NCBI GenBank assembly: GCA_933228895.1
Contig: OW121853.1
Coordinates: 124,082,133 to 124,146,132, forward strand
Direction of reading: 5' to 3'
DNA from: Platycnemis pennipes
Lineage: Eukaryota; Arthropoda; Insecta; Odonata; Platycnemididae
DNA length: 64,000 bases
Every line of letters starts with the position of its first letter. Position 1 is the stretch's first letter. A model generated the notes under the pieces. The model saw only the letters and a program-made list of their open reading frames with translations. It was not told the DNA's origin and made no database searches. Position numbers and translations under genes: made by a program. Shown here piece after piece: positions 12,367-24,162 of this stretch.

Positions 12367-12519
12367 TCAAAATAAAAAGACCCGTATTTTTCCATTTATT
12401 GATTCGCCAATTATTTCTCGAGTTATAAGCGGCGAAAAACTGATGTTTTTACACCTTTCGGAAAAGTGGGCGTGGTGCAACCTCTGACGTATATCGACTT
12501 CGTCCAATCGTATTAGTTA
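12320..12519 (-). repeat. MITE-like repeat D, partial copy
   Basis: Right-hand ~200 bp of repeat D in reverse orientation, from the terminal aatggggtcgtttt through agttataagcggcgaaaaac and tttcggaaaagtgggcgtgg to cttcgtccaatc, where it stops abruptly. The left half is missing. Confidence 0.75.
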
Positions 12520-12757
12520 TCTTTTACATCCTTCGCAACTTGTTAAGGATGAAAATGAGAAGGATTTTGTCAATATGGTATAGATAAGTAGATAAATTTG
12601 ACTAATCCTTGGAAATACTATCTCATTTCGGAGTGATGATATGGTAAAATATGCTTACTTGAAGGGGGTTGTGGTGGCCCGGGTTCAAATCCCGGGAAGG
12701 AGTCTTTCAGGACACCCCCACGTAAAATCCTCGATTTTATGTGAGCCAGAACTACGT
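12520..12757 (+). mobile_element. tRNA-derived SINE with leader; tRNA head deleted between A and B boxes
   Basis: Same family as 24800-25165. A ~125 bp leader (ttatcttttacatccttcgc ... gatatggtaaaatatg) precedes a tRNA-like head. The RNA polymerase III B box (gggttcaaatccc) is intact, but gtggtggcc is joined directly to the B-box arm. About 40 nt present in the other copy (anticodon arm region) are missing. A body with tttatgtgagccagaacta follows. Probably transcriptionally dead. Confidence 0.7.
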
Positions 12758-13302
12758 AGGAAATGGGGTCGTTTACCATATTTTTTTATTACCGAGTCTG
12801 ATAGAGTTGAGTTTTTAGAATAAAAAGACCCGTATTTTTCCGTTTTTTGATCCGTCAATTAATTCTCGAGTTATAAGCGGCGAAAAACTGATGTTTTTAA
12901 ACCTTTCGGAAAAGTGGGCGTGGTGCAACCTCTGACGTATATCGACTTCGTCCAATCACAACTGAGCCCGCGAAGCTACTTCGCCTCATCGCAATGGGGG
13001 GGCACAGCTGACTCTGCAAATAGGAGCATTTGTAACAGTATCTGTGCGAGCAGACCTTGCGAGAACCCCCCTCCACTCCCTTCCCTTCCTCGAAAAGCAG
13101 CCAAGAAAGGGAGGAAAATGACGTCAATATTATCACAGCAGCTTTTTCAGTGGGTGTCACCTTTTGCTTATTTAAATTTTTGATTTATGAGTGAATGGTT
13201 GTGGTTAGAAGATTAATTTTTTCACTAAAATTCATTTTTCGTTTCCATCTAACGATTTCGTGTACATAATTGCGATTTCGGTTCCGAGTAAACGCCTCCA
13301 TT
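12757..13302 (-). repeat. MITE-like repeat D, near full-length copy
   Basis: Full-length repeat D in reverse orientation. The right terminus (aatggggtcgtttacc) is at 12757 and the left terminus (gtaaacgcctccatt) ends near 13302. Internal landmarks are ttataagcggcgaaaaactg, the ttccgaaaagtgggcg equivalent, the GC-rich centre and ctaacgatttcgtgtac. No transposase is encoded. Ends are imperfect inverted repeats of ~15 bp, so a non-autonomous DNA transposon is the best reading. Confidence 0.75.
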
Positions 13303-13745
13303 GATGATGTTACTTCCCAACAATCAAAATGTACTCCCCCCCCCCGAGATCCTACAAAATGCAGGACGCAGTTTATACAAAAACCTTGAGTGCCTTTCGT
13401 CCGTGGTAAAAAAAAATTACAGGAGAAAGAAGACCCTCTGGGCGTATGCTTACGCTTTGCACGAGTTGATCGGTGGAAATGTTCGCGTGATTTCCCCTTC
13501 GCGACGGAAACTAGCCTCCGAGGTGACAAACCAATCGAACGTGGTGTGACTTTTGGCATAAAATCGATTCTCCATAGTCTAACGAACATCCGGCACCAAT
13601 GCCAAGGACGTTGTCGTAAACCGCAAGGTCTGGGGGGGAATGAAGGTCTGTCTGTTTTCTGATCGCTCTGGGTTTGGTGTGAATTAGACTCCGTTGCCTG
13701 AATATTACTTCATTCGCTCTCAACGTGCGGGGGACAGGTGGTGTA
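13303..13745. other. No recognised feature
   Basis: Overlapping open frames on both strands (about 13185-13765) reflect even base composition rather than a recognisable protein. No known motif was seen. Confidence 0.35.
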
Positions 13746-14462
13746 ACAAATTTAAAAAGAATCAAAGGTAGTCAGAAAAGGTTATTAAAAATAATAAAAT
13801 CCAATCCTTTTCAAGTGACTGGAGAGATTACAGATGATGTTTATTTTAAAGAGTTAAACATTTTACCAGCTGAAAAGGTATTACAGTATTTTTTTAACAA
13901 CTGAAAATTATTTCAGTGATAAATACAAAATATGAAAGAGTGTACTATCAAAACGCTGAACTTAGAAAAGTTAACGAATATGAAATTCCAAGACATTATA
14001 CAAATAAGGGCAGTCGGAAACTAAGTGTTTATGTTCCAAAAGTATTTAATAAAATGAGTGATGACTTAAAAAATATGGAATCTTTAAGTGAAGTCAAGAG
14101 ATGGACCAAGAAATGTTTGCTGAGCACATAATTAATGTTATTAAAGATAAGTATTGATAAATTCTTTACTCCACTCTACTAATAAAGTATAAATGACACC
14201 TGCTGATAAGCCATGAGTGGCTTAGCAGGACCATAACGGTAAATTAATTTAAAAGTAAAAAGTGTGCACTTAAGTTATGTAATTAGCTATCCTGAAAATG
14301 GCAACTGGTTTCTTATTTAAATGTTTAATTTATTGTAATATTTTGTAGCTAATGCTGTCCTATACAATTATGTAAAAGTTCATATGAGTCATTATGTATT
14401 ACCTTGTTGCTTTTAGGGGTTTTGTACGCAAAGCATTGAAATAAACCTGAAAGAAAGTAAAA
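13746..14462 (+). pseudogene. Non-LTR retrotransposon RT C-terminus and 3' UTR (third family)
   Basis: Two frames together give the usual C-terminal signature of CR1/Jockey-type elements: QKRLLKIIKSNPFQ, then KELNILPAEKVLQYF, then (13916-14131) a region ending NKGSRKLSVYVPKVFNKMSD and KRWTKKCLLST. The last part matches the common RxxLxxxxPKxWN-LP C-terminal pattern. A 3' UTR with gaaataaacctgaaag follows to about 14455. The fragment is broken by a frameshift near 13895 and truncated upstream. It is not the same family as 56433-60960. Confidence 0.65.
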
Positions 14463-15424
14463 CAAATGCGCTCGAACGTGAAAATAGTAATCGTATTACT
14501 GTAGGTACTAAGTTTTTTGGGTTTTCCTCGATCACGCCTGCGAAATCATGGCTATCATGCGAGCACGTTGCTCACCTGTCTTACTTGTCAGCTTAAGTTA
14601 ACATACATTTTTGAAACTCGGACAGTGTATATTTTTGAATGAATTTTAAAAACTTAATTGTTTTTTTTTCAAGTTACTTTACGCGTGATATTATTGAGGT
14701 TTAACTAGCCTCTATCTCGATTTCATTTTTGAGTCACCAAGACGACGTTTCCAAATGTTAATTATGACTCAAAATGTGGTATTATCTCGAGGTAAATAGT
14801 CTAGAATTAGCCATGAACTTCGCGGAGAGATAGCAGAAAAGGCATAATAATCGGTTTATCGTGGCATTATCTTGGGCTAAGAGGGATTCCGAATCAGCAG
14901 AGGGGAAATACGGGCGCTGACTAAAGAGGCTTTCAGGAAAGGAGGGAATTAATAAGGTGGTCTTTGAATAGAAACATACATAAACGAAGAAGAATCAGTC
15001 AAAGCTTTAATATGGAGCTTAGCTGTCTATGGTTCAGGAACCTAGTACTAGCGGAAAAATGATGAACTGCAGCAGTATTCGGAAAGTTCGAATTTGTAAA
15101 TTTGATCACACTCTACTACGCCATGAGACGTTTAGCCCGGGAAACTGCCGCGGGTCGTAGGTCATTAGTCAGGTATTAGCCTATGATGAACTGTGTTTCC
15201 TCTTCAATAATGAAAACTACCATTTTTAGTGAAGCACTCTTCACGCTGAACTGTCGTGGTTAGTAGTAAGATGGCGGAATTGCGCAATATGTCGTGCGGG
15301 TTGCCCCTATAGGTTCAGTCCCTCTAGGCATGACACATTGCACTGCCGATCTATATCTCTATATCTGTGGTCTAACTCAAGCAACGAGGCGGCGAATTGT
15401 TGGGCGCCGGTGGGGGTTTAGGAA
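14463..15424. other. No recognised feature
   Basis: About 960 bp without a supported gene or repeat match within this window. Confidence 0.4.
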
Positions 15425-16250
15425 AAATGGTATTTAGTTCCACTAGTAGGAGGAGGAATAATTCGATAGAGCGATCCTATAGAATTAATAACACGAAGAT
15501 CGAAAACGTTGAAACCGTAAGATATTTAGGTGTAACAATCACTAAAGATTTATCGTAGGGTAGACACATCCGGGAAATATGCGGCCGAGCGAAGAGAAAG
15601 CTAGGATTTATAAAAAGAGTACTTGGGAAATGTGATGAGAAGAGCGATGCTACTTTTCACTAGTTAGGCCCCACCTTGAGTATGCAGCCAGTGTATGGGA
15701 CCCTAATGAATTAGGTTTGATCAGAGAACTAGACAGTGTACAGCGTAGAAAAGCTAGGTTCGTTAAAAGGTGTTACGATAGGTTTAGTAGTGTATTAGAA
15801 TTAATGCAAGAATTAGTGTGGGAATCGTTATCAGAGAGTAGGTTAATGTGCAGATTAAATCTCTTACAGGAATTTAAATCGGATTGCTTTACTGAAGATG
15901 TTAGGCATATATTAAAACCACCAGCATATTATGCTAGATTCGACCAGATAAATAAGATTAGAGAGATAGATTGTCGTACAGATAGATTCAAAATGGCATT
16001 TTTCCCCCGTGCTATAAGAGAACAGAATAGGCAGCATAGGAAAGGGATAGGTAAGGGAAATATTTTAGAGTATGTTGTAGTGCATGATGCATGTCTTACC
16101 CCTTAAATATTGTAGACACTAACAATCAAGTTGCATGAGACAATATAGTTGCTAGTTTGCATGTTAGTAGTGCATGCCTGGTGATCTTCACCCTCTGCCA
16201 CACACCCTCGCGGTGGCTTGCAGGGTATCGTATAGATGTAGATGTAGATG
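15425..16250 (+). pseudogene. CR1/L2-like RT C-terminal region with complete 3' end
   Basis: The longest copy of this family here. Decayed frames at 15430-15716 give VETVRYLGVTITKDLS, a stop, then KLGFIKRVLGKC and PHLEYAASVWDP. A 129-codon frame (15717-16106) continues with LDSVQRRKARFVKRCYD, LVWESLSESRLMCRLNLLQE and a C-terminus RFKMAFFPRAIREQN. The 3' UTR ends with the conserved stem-loop (ccctgccacacacc, loop ctcgc, ggtggcttgcaggg variants) and gtagatgtagatgtagatg. Internal stops and a frameshift make it a pseudogene. Confidence 0.85.
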
Positions 16251-16254
16251 AGAT

Positions 16255-16422
16255 GAAAGCTAATCCAACTAACAGCATGTTTTTGTATGTATGCTTTGCT
16301 ATTTTAATTTTTTATTAGAAATATTATGTATGATATGTAGTGCATGTTTGGTGAGAGTTCACCCCCTGCCACACACCTTTATGGTGGCTTGCAGGGTATT
16401 ATGTAGATGTAGATGTAGTAGA
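16255..16422 (+). mobile_element. CR1/L2-like 3' end, second tandem copy
   Basis: Directly follows the previous copy. It starts at gctaatccaactaacagcat and ends with the same stem-loop and gtagatgtagatgtag tail. The two are head-to-tail, so one inserted at the tail of the other, or the tail was duplicated. Confidence 0.7.
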
Positions 16423-17453
16423 TCCACTAGGTTAGTAGATCCACTTCCGCCCACACTCGGAAAGGGATCGGGTTAGGAAATAGGTTAAATACCCTCACAC
16501 CCCCCCCTTTTGAGGGTTGTTCTCTCGGAACGGAGCGAAGCCGAATGAACGCCCGAAGTCCCCACTTGTCACATCAGGGGAGAGAGTGATATCGGGAATG
16601 AAGGATTGGGAAAGAGGAAATTGGGGAAAAAAGGGAGACAGAGCGAAAGATGTCTGACCTTAGGCTCTAAAGGTTGTCGCCGAAGGTGAGAAGTACTCAC
16701 GGGAAATCGTACAAGCGTCGGAGACAAGAACGCGACCTAACTCCGTCAAAGGAGGGTGACAAAAAGTGTAGAAACTCAAACGTTGATTTATCAATGTCGC
16801 TATCATTGGAAAAGAATTCGCGCACGAGAGAATTTAGAGGAAATAACAACTAACTGTCGAATTTCAGACAGGACTCGCTTAGACTCTTTGAGACGTAGGA
16901 ATGGAAAAAAATATAAAATATATATATCCCTCGGGGATGAGCTTAAAGCCACCGAGTGCGTCCACCGGGTTGAGGATGGTGGGTCGACCTCTAGATATAG
17001 AGGTTAGCTACGAGATAAGTGAGTTAACTCGTCGAATAAGCAGTCGTGGACAAAAAGCAACGGCATTCCGAGGGCATTTGGTCTATCCCTGGGTAAGGTA
17101 GGCCTCTATAATAATAGACAACCTGTGAAGATGCCGTGAAATGGCGACGGAGGCCGCCAATAATTACGCTTCCCATCACCCGGAGGAAGGGCAGCAGCTC
17201 TTCTTCACATGAGTGAAAGTAGAGACCACAGTGGTCGGTACAGCGACACTCATTTCAATAAAGGCGTGGGAACATTTATTTAACGGCTGTAGTACTGCGA
17301 TGTGGAAGGCAAGGGGAAACCACCACATTATTATCCCGAGGAGTCGCAGCTACTCCACTTTTTCCTTTATTATCAGACGTGATGGCACCCTCTCGAGTAA
17401 AATATTCCGGAGGTAAAATGGTCCACCATTTGGATCTCCGGGCGGGGACTGCC

Positions 17454-18180
17454 CGAGAGAGTACATCAGTCAAGTGTGATAGTCATTTCAGGGTAGGAAC
17501 GTGGTACGTGCGATCACTTCGGACCTGCGGGAGATTGGAGAACCTTAAGGTGGAAACGCGAAGAATGGACCTCGATGTATTAGGAATCAATGAAACGAGA
17601 TGGCCTGAAGAAGGAGACTTTTGGAGTGGAAGTTACAGAATTATTCACACTGGATCACTAAATGGTAACGCTGGAGTAGGCAGGTAGAGAGTGCAGGACT
17701 GCGCGTGAAGAGCTTCCTGCAGTACAGTGAGAGGATTATAATGGTGAAGATTGAGACCAAGCCTACAGATACCGCTGTATTACAAGTTTACATGCCTATG
17801 TCGGACTAGGAAGATGAAGAAGTGGAAACGTCTATGAGGATATCACAGAAGCAATAAAGCACTTAAAAGGAGTAGAAAACTTAATTATTTTAGGAGATTG
17901 GAATGCTGTTGTTGTCGAAGGTAAAGATGGAAGAATAACAGGAAAATATGGCTTGGGAAATCGAAATGAGAGAGGAGAAAGACTTAAAGAATTCTGTTCA
18001 CAACACAAGTTGGTGGTGGCAAATACATTGTTTTAACACCACCAACGGAGAAGATATACCTGAAAAATTCCCGGAGACAGAAGAAGATTTCAAATTGACT
18101 ACATTCTAGTGAAGCAGAGGTTCAGAAACCAGGTGAAGAACTACAAAAGCTACCTGGGTGCAGATGTCGACAGTGACCAC
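17454..18180 (+). pseudogene. RTE endonuclease domain (decayed)
   Basis: Translations in shifting frames give an APE-type endonuclease: [10 protein letters not shown] near the start (usual TWNVRSL), [11 protein letters not shown] carrying the catalytic Glu, then [20 protein letters not shown], and GDWNA near 17894 (usual GDFNA). The open frame 17379-17687 closes in a stop at ~17685 and later parts are in other frames. The enzyme would nick target DNA to prime reverse transcription. This copy cannot make it. Confidence 0.8.
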
Positions 18181-18238
18181 AGCTTAATAATGATGAAATG
18201 CCACTTAAAACTCAAGAAATTGAAGAAATCAATGAAGA

Positions 18239-18604
18239 ATGGCAAGTAGAGAAAATAAAGGAACCTCAATAACAGATGGCCTTTCAGAAAGCTGCGAAAA
18301 CAAACTAGAAGAGGATTTGACCGTGAAATCGGAGGAAAAGAGATGGGAGAACATCCAAATCGGGCTACAGGAAGTAGCAAAAGAAGTTCTGGGGAGAAGA
18401 AAAGTTTTCAAGAAGAAGCCATGGATTAGAGAAGAAGTCTTGGAATTGATTGAAGAGAGAAGAAAATATAATAATGTAACAACTGAAGAAGGTCAACTTC
18501 GCTACAAAAGAATCAGGAATGAAATAAACCGTAAAGCAAGAAAAGCAAGGGAAATGTGGATGAAGGATCTATGCGAAGATGTACAAAGCAACCTCGCAAA
18601 ATAA
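18239..18604 (+). pseudogene. RTE EN-RT linker segment
   Basis: A 121-codon Lys/Glu-rich frame containing KSEEKRWENIQIGLQEVAKE, VLGRRKVFKKKPWIREEVLE and NRKARKAREMW. It matches the alpha-helical connector that lies between endonuclease and RT in RTE elements (the K-PWI/T-E pattern). It ends at a stop before the RT begins. Confidence 0.65.
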
Positions 18605-18811
18605 AATGTGGAAGTTGCCTATAGGATGGTGAGAAATCACTTCAAGGAACGGGCTGCAAGATGTAACAGCATCAGGGACAAGAATGGATAACTCTTTATT
18701 GAACATGAGGGTAAAGTGATGAGATGGAAGGAATACTTGGAAGAGTTGTACAATGGAAGCTTTCTTAGAGCGGAAGTAATCGAAGAGAAAAATTAAGTCG
18801 ATAAGGATGAA

Positions 18812-20302
18812 TTGGGAGCCCCAATCTTAAGATCAAAATTTGATGCAGCTGTAAGGGATCTGAGGATACATAAGGCTTCGGGAATAGATGATATTCCTGC
18901 AGAACTAATAAAAAACGCCGGAGAAAAGATGTTTACTCAGCTGCACAAAACCATATGCGATATGTACTCAACAGGAGAGATACACACGGACTTCGAGAAG
19001 AACATCATCATTCCCATTGCCAAAAAGAAGAGAGCTGAGAACTGTGAACATTTTAGGAACTGACAGATGCCTGACAGGGCCTGACGACACATGCCTCGAA
19101 GATATTGACCACAATCAACTATAGGAGAATAGAGCGAAAAGCGGAGGAGTTCCTGGATGCAAACCAATTCGGGTTCAGACGAAACAAGGGCACAAGATTT
19201 TAGCCCTCAGACTACTTATAGAGAAGAGAATAGAGAAGAATCTACGGACGTTTCTTGCATTTGTAGATTTGGAGAAGACATTTGACAACGTGGATTGGAA
19301 TATGATGCCAAAGGTTCTGAAAGAAATTGGAGTATCATACAACGACCGAAGGGTTATTCACAGATTGTATAAAAACCAGGTGACCATAATCAAATAAGGA
19401 CTTAGCAGTACAGAAGCAAGCATAAAGAAAGGAGTGAGGCAAGGGTGAGCACTGTCTCCTGTATTATCCATTGTCTACATCGAGAAAGCTATCAGAAGTC
19501 AAATAAAAATCTCCGGGAGTGAATATCCACGGGGAGAAAATCAGCATGCTACGATTCGCCGATGACATGGCAATCATGGCAGAAACAGGAGGAGATTTAA
19601 AGAAGACACTAGGAAACGTGGAAAGAATAATAACCAGATATCATTTGAAGATCAATAAAAAGAAAACTAAGGTGCAGCAGAAGAAAGGAAGTCAGGACCA
19701 ATGTTAAACTAGGGAAACAAAAAATCGAGGAGGTGGAAGAGTTCTGCTACCTGGGAAGCCGAGTAACCAGCGATGGACGAAGTAAAAGAGAAATTACCAG
19801 CAGAATTGCCCAAGCAAAAAGGGCATTTTACCAGAAGAAGATTCTGCTTACAGCTGCAAATACAAGCGTTGAAGTGAGGAAACATTTCATCAGAACATAC
19901 ATCTGGAGCATTCTACTAAATGGCAGCGAAGCATGGACAATAACAGCATCAATGAAGTTCAGGCTGGAAGCATTTGAAATGTGGTGCTACCGAAGAATGA
20001 TGAACATTGAATGGATGGAACGTATGACAAACGAAGAAGTGTTAAGAAGAGTGGGAGAGAAGAGATGTGTACTGAAAACATCAAAAAGAAGACGGGACAA
20101 CTTAATTGGCCACATCTTAAGGCACAATGGCCTGATGAAGACAATGGTCGAGGGAAAAGTGAACGGGAAGAATGGAAAAGGCAGGCCTCGTATGAGGTAT
20201 ATGGAGCAAATTGTGAAGGATATAAAAGAGAGGAGTTACGTCAATATGAAGAGGTTGGCCGATAGAAGAATCGAGTGGAGGGCTGCGTCAAACCAATTCT
20301 AA
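18812..20302 (+). pseudogene. RTE reverse transcriptase and C-terminal domain (decayed)
   Basis: Segments in order: KASGIDDIPAELIKNAGE (18812-19063), frameshifted middle with TFLAFVDLEKTFDNVDWN (~19235-19300, usual FxDxEKAFDxV), and FADDMAIMAETGGDLKKTLG (19552 on), which carries the FADD catalytic box. The C-terminal frame 19733-20302 has EEFCYLGSRVTSDGRSK, YIWSILLNGSEAWTI, HILRHNGLMKTMVEGKVNGK and KRLADRRIEWRAASN. Several stops (for example just after 19060 and in 19390-19450) abolish function. Confidence 0.85.
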
Positions 20303-20334
20303 GATTGTTGACCGATGATGATGATGATGATATA

Positions 20335-23045
20335 CATACCGTCCAAAGAGAGGAACAAAAGGATTACGATTCTACGAGATGATGGGAGATGGATTTGCAG
20401 AGGAAAATAAGGGATGAGAAAAGAAGTGAATACAAACGATTTTGAGATTATGGGAGATGCTGAAAGGGTGCCCGTGATTTAAGAGATAATCAAAGGCTCT
20501 AAGGGATAATCGCATCCATCAACCGAGAGAATGGGGTGTAAAGAAGGGTAAAAATTCCCAGAGCACTAACGTGAAGGATGCAGTGAATTTGCGAATCATC
20601 TTGGGCACGAAAAGGCGTCGGAATTTCACCAAATCATTTGGCTACATTAAGTGAAGTTAGGCAAAAATTAACATTTTTAACGTTCGAAAGTCCATTAATG
20701 AGAATTATATAGGAGTTAGGACTCCGTTTCAGTGAAGTAGAGGAAAATTGAAATATCCAAAAGTGAAAAGTAGGGATTTAATTCAGCATAATAGGATAGC
20801 TTCCTTTACATAAAAAATAACAGAATTCATTAACTGTGATTTGTATTCCACCATAAATGCATTCATTACACGCAACCAATACAGATCATGAAATTAAAGT
20901 TTTCATTAAAATTAAATGTTATTATAAGTTCATTATGAAAAGCCTAGAAATGGCGAGACCGTGGCAACCATATTGATGACGTCGCAGGTGCATACTTTGT
21001 ACATTGCACGGCATAGGGAGTTTTTATCGTCTGAACTTAATATTGTATTTTTGAGTTCTTAAGTTGTAGAAAACATATAATAATAATCCTCTGTGTAAAT
21101 TATGAAAGCTTGGAATGTCTCCTTAGTAAAAAATGGTATTAATAGTCGTTTTCTAACCTCCTACGTACGACCCATGCTGCTAGATTCTTCTACCTGACAC
21201 GAAGTCCTTTAAAGGCTGTCCTTCAAGGCAAATGGACAGTAAAAGTAATTCCCGAATAAACAATTATAAATTAAATAAATAAAAAGTATAATATAATGAT
21301 TTAACTGAATTAATGTTCTTCTAATATTTGTTTATAACTTTTCACGTAGTCTACCGTCTGAAGCTTACATTAGATGCGTTTGCAGAACCACCTAGTGGCA
21401 GGGAGAGGAAAGTGATGTGTCACGTAAAATTGACCAGCATTTGACCAACAATTGACCAAAAAGTAAAATTGACCAAAATGATCATTAGTTTTCGCTGTTT
21501 AAACTTTTCTCTTTTTTAATTAATAAGTAAAAATACTCATCATGTTAAAAGTTAACGGCTTAAAATACGTACTCCAGCGGATAAACTTTTGATCAAGATT
21601 TAAAAAAATTGAAAACCATCCTATTGCATCATTTGCAGGTTTGGATATTATGTTTGCGAAACTAAATTTTTAAAATTTTGTTCTGCAAACTTTGCATTAA
21701 AAATTGAAAAATGTTTGTTATAGTGAAAGAAACTTGGTTAAAATGTTGATTTTACCATCATGACTCAAAGTTCAAAGTATATAAATCATCGGTGGTAAAT
21801 CTAAGGGAAATCGTTACCGCTCCTAATAATATCATTTTAAAATCATGCTAAAAGTTCTCTGAAATACAAGCACGGGGTATTCGTGTACCTGCCATGCAGA
21901 AAAGGAGCAAAACATTGTCTCACAAACAGATTCACGGAGCAAAGGAATGTTCGGAAAATAAACTAATAGCTCGTAAACCTATGAGGATGAAATTCAGAAA
22001 AAACTAATGGCGCCACAGGAAAATGCAATGTTCTCCTATGCTTTTTAGCCTGTTTGTGGGTTCAATTTGTATCTATGGCGCCCGTTATGCGTAGGGACAC
22101 CTCTCCTCTCTGTGGTCTCTCATTTTTTCCGTCATCGTTTCCAATCGTCACGCGAGAAAGTAATTAAGTTCACGCCAGAGCTGTTCCGAACCGTCAAAAT
22201 ATTGACGGACGGACGCCATTATTGCGCTCACAGCATTTGAATACCGCGACGTCACTCGCTAAGTATGTGAACCAGTTCATTGTGGACGCGTGAAACATTG
22301 TCAGTTTAATACGTCCCGATGGCTCCACTCAATATTTTGTTTGCAAAGTGATCGGCTCCCCAGTATGCTAATCATTCCACGCTTAACGTGTGCATCAGTG
22401 ACAGCTCGCTTCAAATATTTAGAACACCACTCCATCGCCTTGCATCGTAGATTTAAATGTTGGCATACGCTGATCGCTTATTTCATTTTAATATTAAAAC
22501 ACTACAGTCACTACATTATGCCTCTACTAGCCAGGAGGATGCGAGGAATATATTTTTATTTACCCTAAGGTCGGGTTTCTATGCGGGGAGGGTTCTTATA
22601 TACATTCTATATTATTATACCCTTCTCATATAAATAATTTGCATAACTTTAAATGAAATTTTATATATTTTACAATTCTTTTTTTCTCTGATGAATTACA
22701 AACATGCCTACCATGTTAATGCTTTCTTTATCTGACGGGTGATACTACAGCCTTAATACGGCAATGCCCCAGGAAAATCTTTGTGGAAGTCCATCATCCT
22801 ATGAGTAAAAGGTCCAACGCTGCAGTTTCCTAATACAGTTTTATTTGACACGATTGTGGCTTCGTAGCAGGTGATATAACCCTGATGATTAGCCCAGCTA
22901 CGAAACCGAGGTCGTGTTATACGTGTTGAAAAATGCCAGAAGAAAAAGAATTCATGAACCGGAATTTGGACAACTCCCAATAAACTTTCTGGACCAATAC
23001 TTAAACAACCATGATTCCTGATCCCAAAGGCAATTTTAGTCAGCT
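20335..23045. other. No recognised feature
   Basis: About 2.7 kb of AT-rich sequence. I see no gene, tRNA or repeat shared with the rest of the window. The open frame at 22290-22568 has no recognisable motif. Confidence 0.4.
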
Positions 23046-23049
23046 AAAT

Positions 23050-23140
23050 TCAGGGAGTCTGAGTAGCGTAGTGGTCTGCACCTCCGCACGGCAAGCCAAA
23101 GGTCTGTGGTTCGATTCCCGATCCAGGAAACCTATTACCT
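23050..23140 (+). mobile_element. tRNA-like SINE head (same family as 35825-35910)
   Basis: Contains an A-box-like agtagcgtagtggtctgc and a B box, ggttcgattccc, about 45 nt apart, as in a tRNA. The ends do not form a proper acceptor stem. A second copy with the order gggtagcgtagcggt, gtggttctattcccggtcca exists in reverse at 35825-35910. A tRNA-derived SINE is therefore more likely than a functional tRNA gene. Confidence 0.6.
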
Positions 23141-24160
23141 CTCGCATTTTTCAATACGCTTGATGCACATAACGGCGGCATAAAAAACTATGTTACGCAT
23201 GACAAGAAAAATGTAGAGATACTTTTACCCTCGGTGACGAAAAGCTCAAGTGAACTTGTTAAATCTTCTCCACCAGATAGATTAAGCAGGTATGTTTTGC
23301 ATAGTAATAGCGCTCTTAATTCAATTGCGTGCTCTCAAGTCGTTTATAATAATTCAACTGACAAATCAGTTGATTAAATGACATTAAGTTCTCACGCGGT
23401 ACGCATAGAGACATGGATCGTTTTATTTTTTATTTCTACCTGTGATTTCTAGTTTATTATCAAAGAGTTCATATTGATGTACAGAGGGAGAACTCAGGGA
23501 GTTCTTTATAAATGGGAAATCGAGTTTCCGTCCCTGGGAAGCCCTTGGTGTGCAACCTTTTTGTGTTTGTGTTGGAAACCATAGAACTCATCTATTGACT
23601 CTTGAACATCGATAATTATGAAGTCGAAAACAAACTCTGAAAATTAAATTACGGCGAAGACATCCCACTAATTGCAGATTAATGAAATGGAATTAGATAT
23701 ATGAAATCGGAAAATGTCAAATATGCTACCCTCCGAAAGAAAAAATGGCAATTTTCCACAAGAATAAAGATATTTAATTTGACCGGTTTCGGTGTACAAC
23801 ACCATCGTCAGGTCAATATCTTTATTCTTGTGGAAAATTGCCATTTTTTCTTTCGCTATGATATTCCACCAAATCAAGCCTGAAACAACTACCTTTATGC
23901 TACCCTCCATTCGAACCCATCGCGAGACGGCATTGGGAATATTTGTGTCAAAACATTGAAGGAAGTTGGGAATTCAAGTGAGGAACGTTGGAAGGTTTTC
24001 TTAACAATAAGTAAGAGATAGTGAGAGAGAGGTATGATACTGAGAGAGAGAGAAAGATAGAAGATTTATTTTCATCTTCTATGGTGAGAACTTTGTATGT
24101 CTTTGTGGGCTTCTGAAATTCATAAAATCGACCGCGACTACAGTTAATCGTTTCCTAAGT
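23140..24160. other. No gene recognised around the hairpin
   Basis: Apart from the 41-bp inverted repeat and a GA-rich microsatellite at about 24005-24060 (gagagagag with interruptions), nothing is identifiable. Confidence 0.4.
23734..23855. repeat. Perfect 41-bp inverted repeat (hairpin)
   Basis: Arms 23734-23774 and 23815-23855 are exact reverse complements over 41 bp. The loop contains gaccggtttcggtg and ggtgtacaacacc, the kind of ccgaaaccggtc motif found near Penelope-like element tails. The flanks (tatgctaccctcc, atgctaccctcc) also recur at 23724 and 23898. Could be a foldback remnant or a hairpin-forming retroelement terminus. Confidence 0.8.
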
Positions 24161-24162
24161 CA

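Larger units (their letters stand above)
16440..20332 (+). mobile_element. RTE-like non-LTR retrotransposon, near full length but inactive
   Basis: The longest RTE copy in the window. A long presumed 5' UTR (to ~17450) leads into an apurinic endonuclease domain, a linker, a reverse transcriptase and the C-terminal region, then a short 3' end with (gatgat)n at 20317-20332. The domain order EN-RT with a short 3' UTR and a trinucleotide tail is that of the RTE clade. Many stops and frameshifts interrupt it. The 5' boundary is uncertain; I placed it just after the preceding CR1/L2 tail. No target-site duplication could be fixed. Confidence 0.8.

Noticed and set aside
23050..23140. Functional tRNA gene
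   Set aside because: A and B boxes are present, but the ends do not pair as an acceptor stem and a similar unit recurs at 35825, so a SINE is the better reading.
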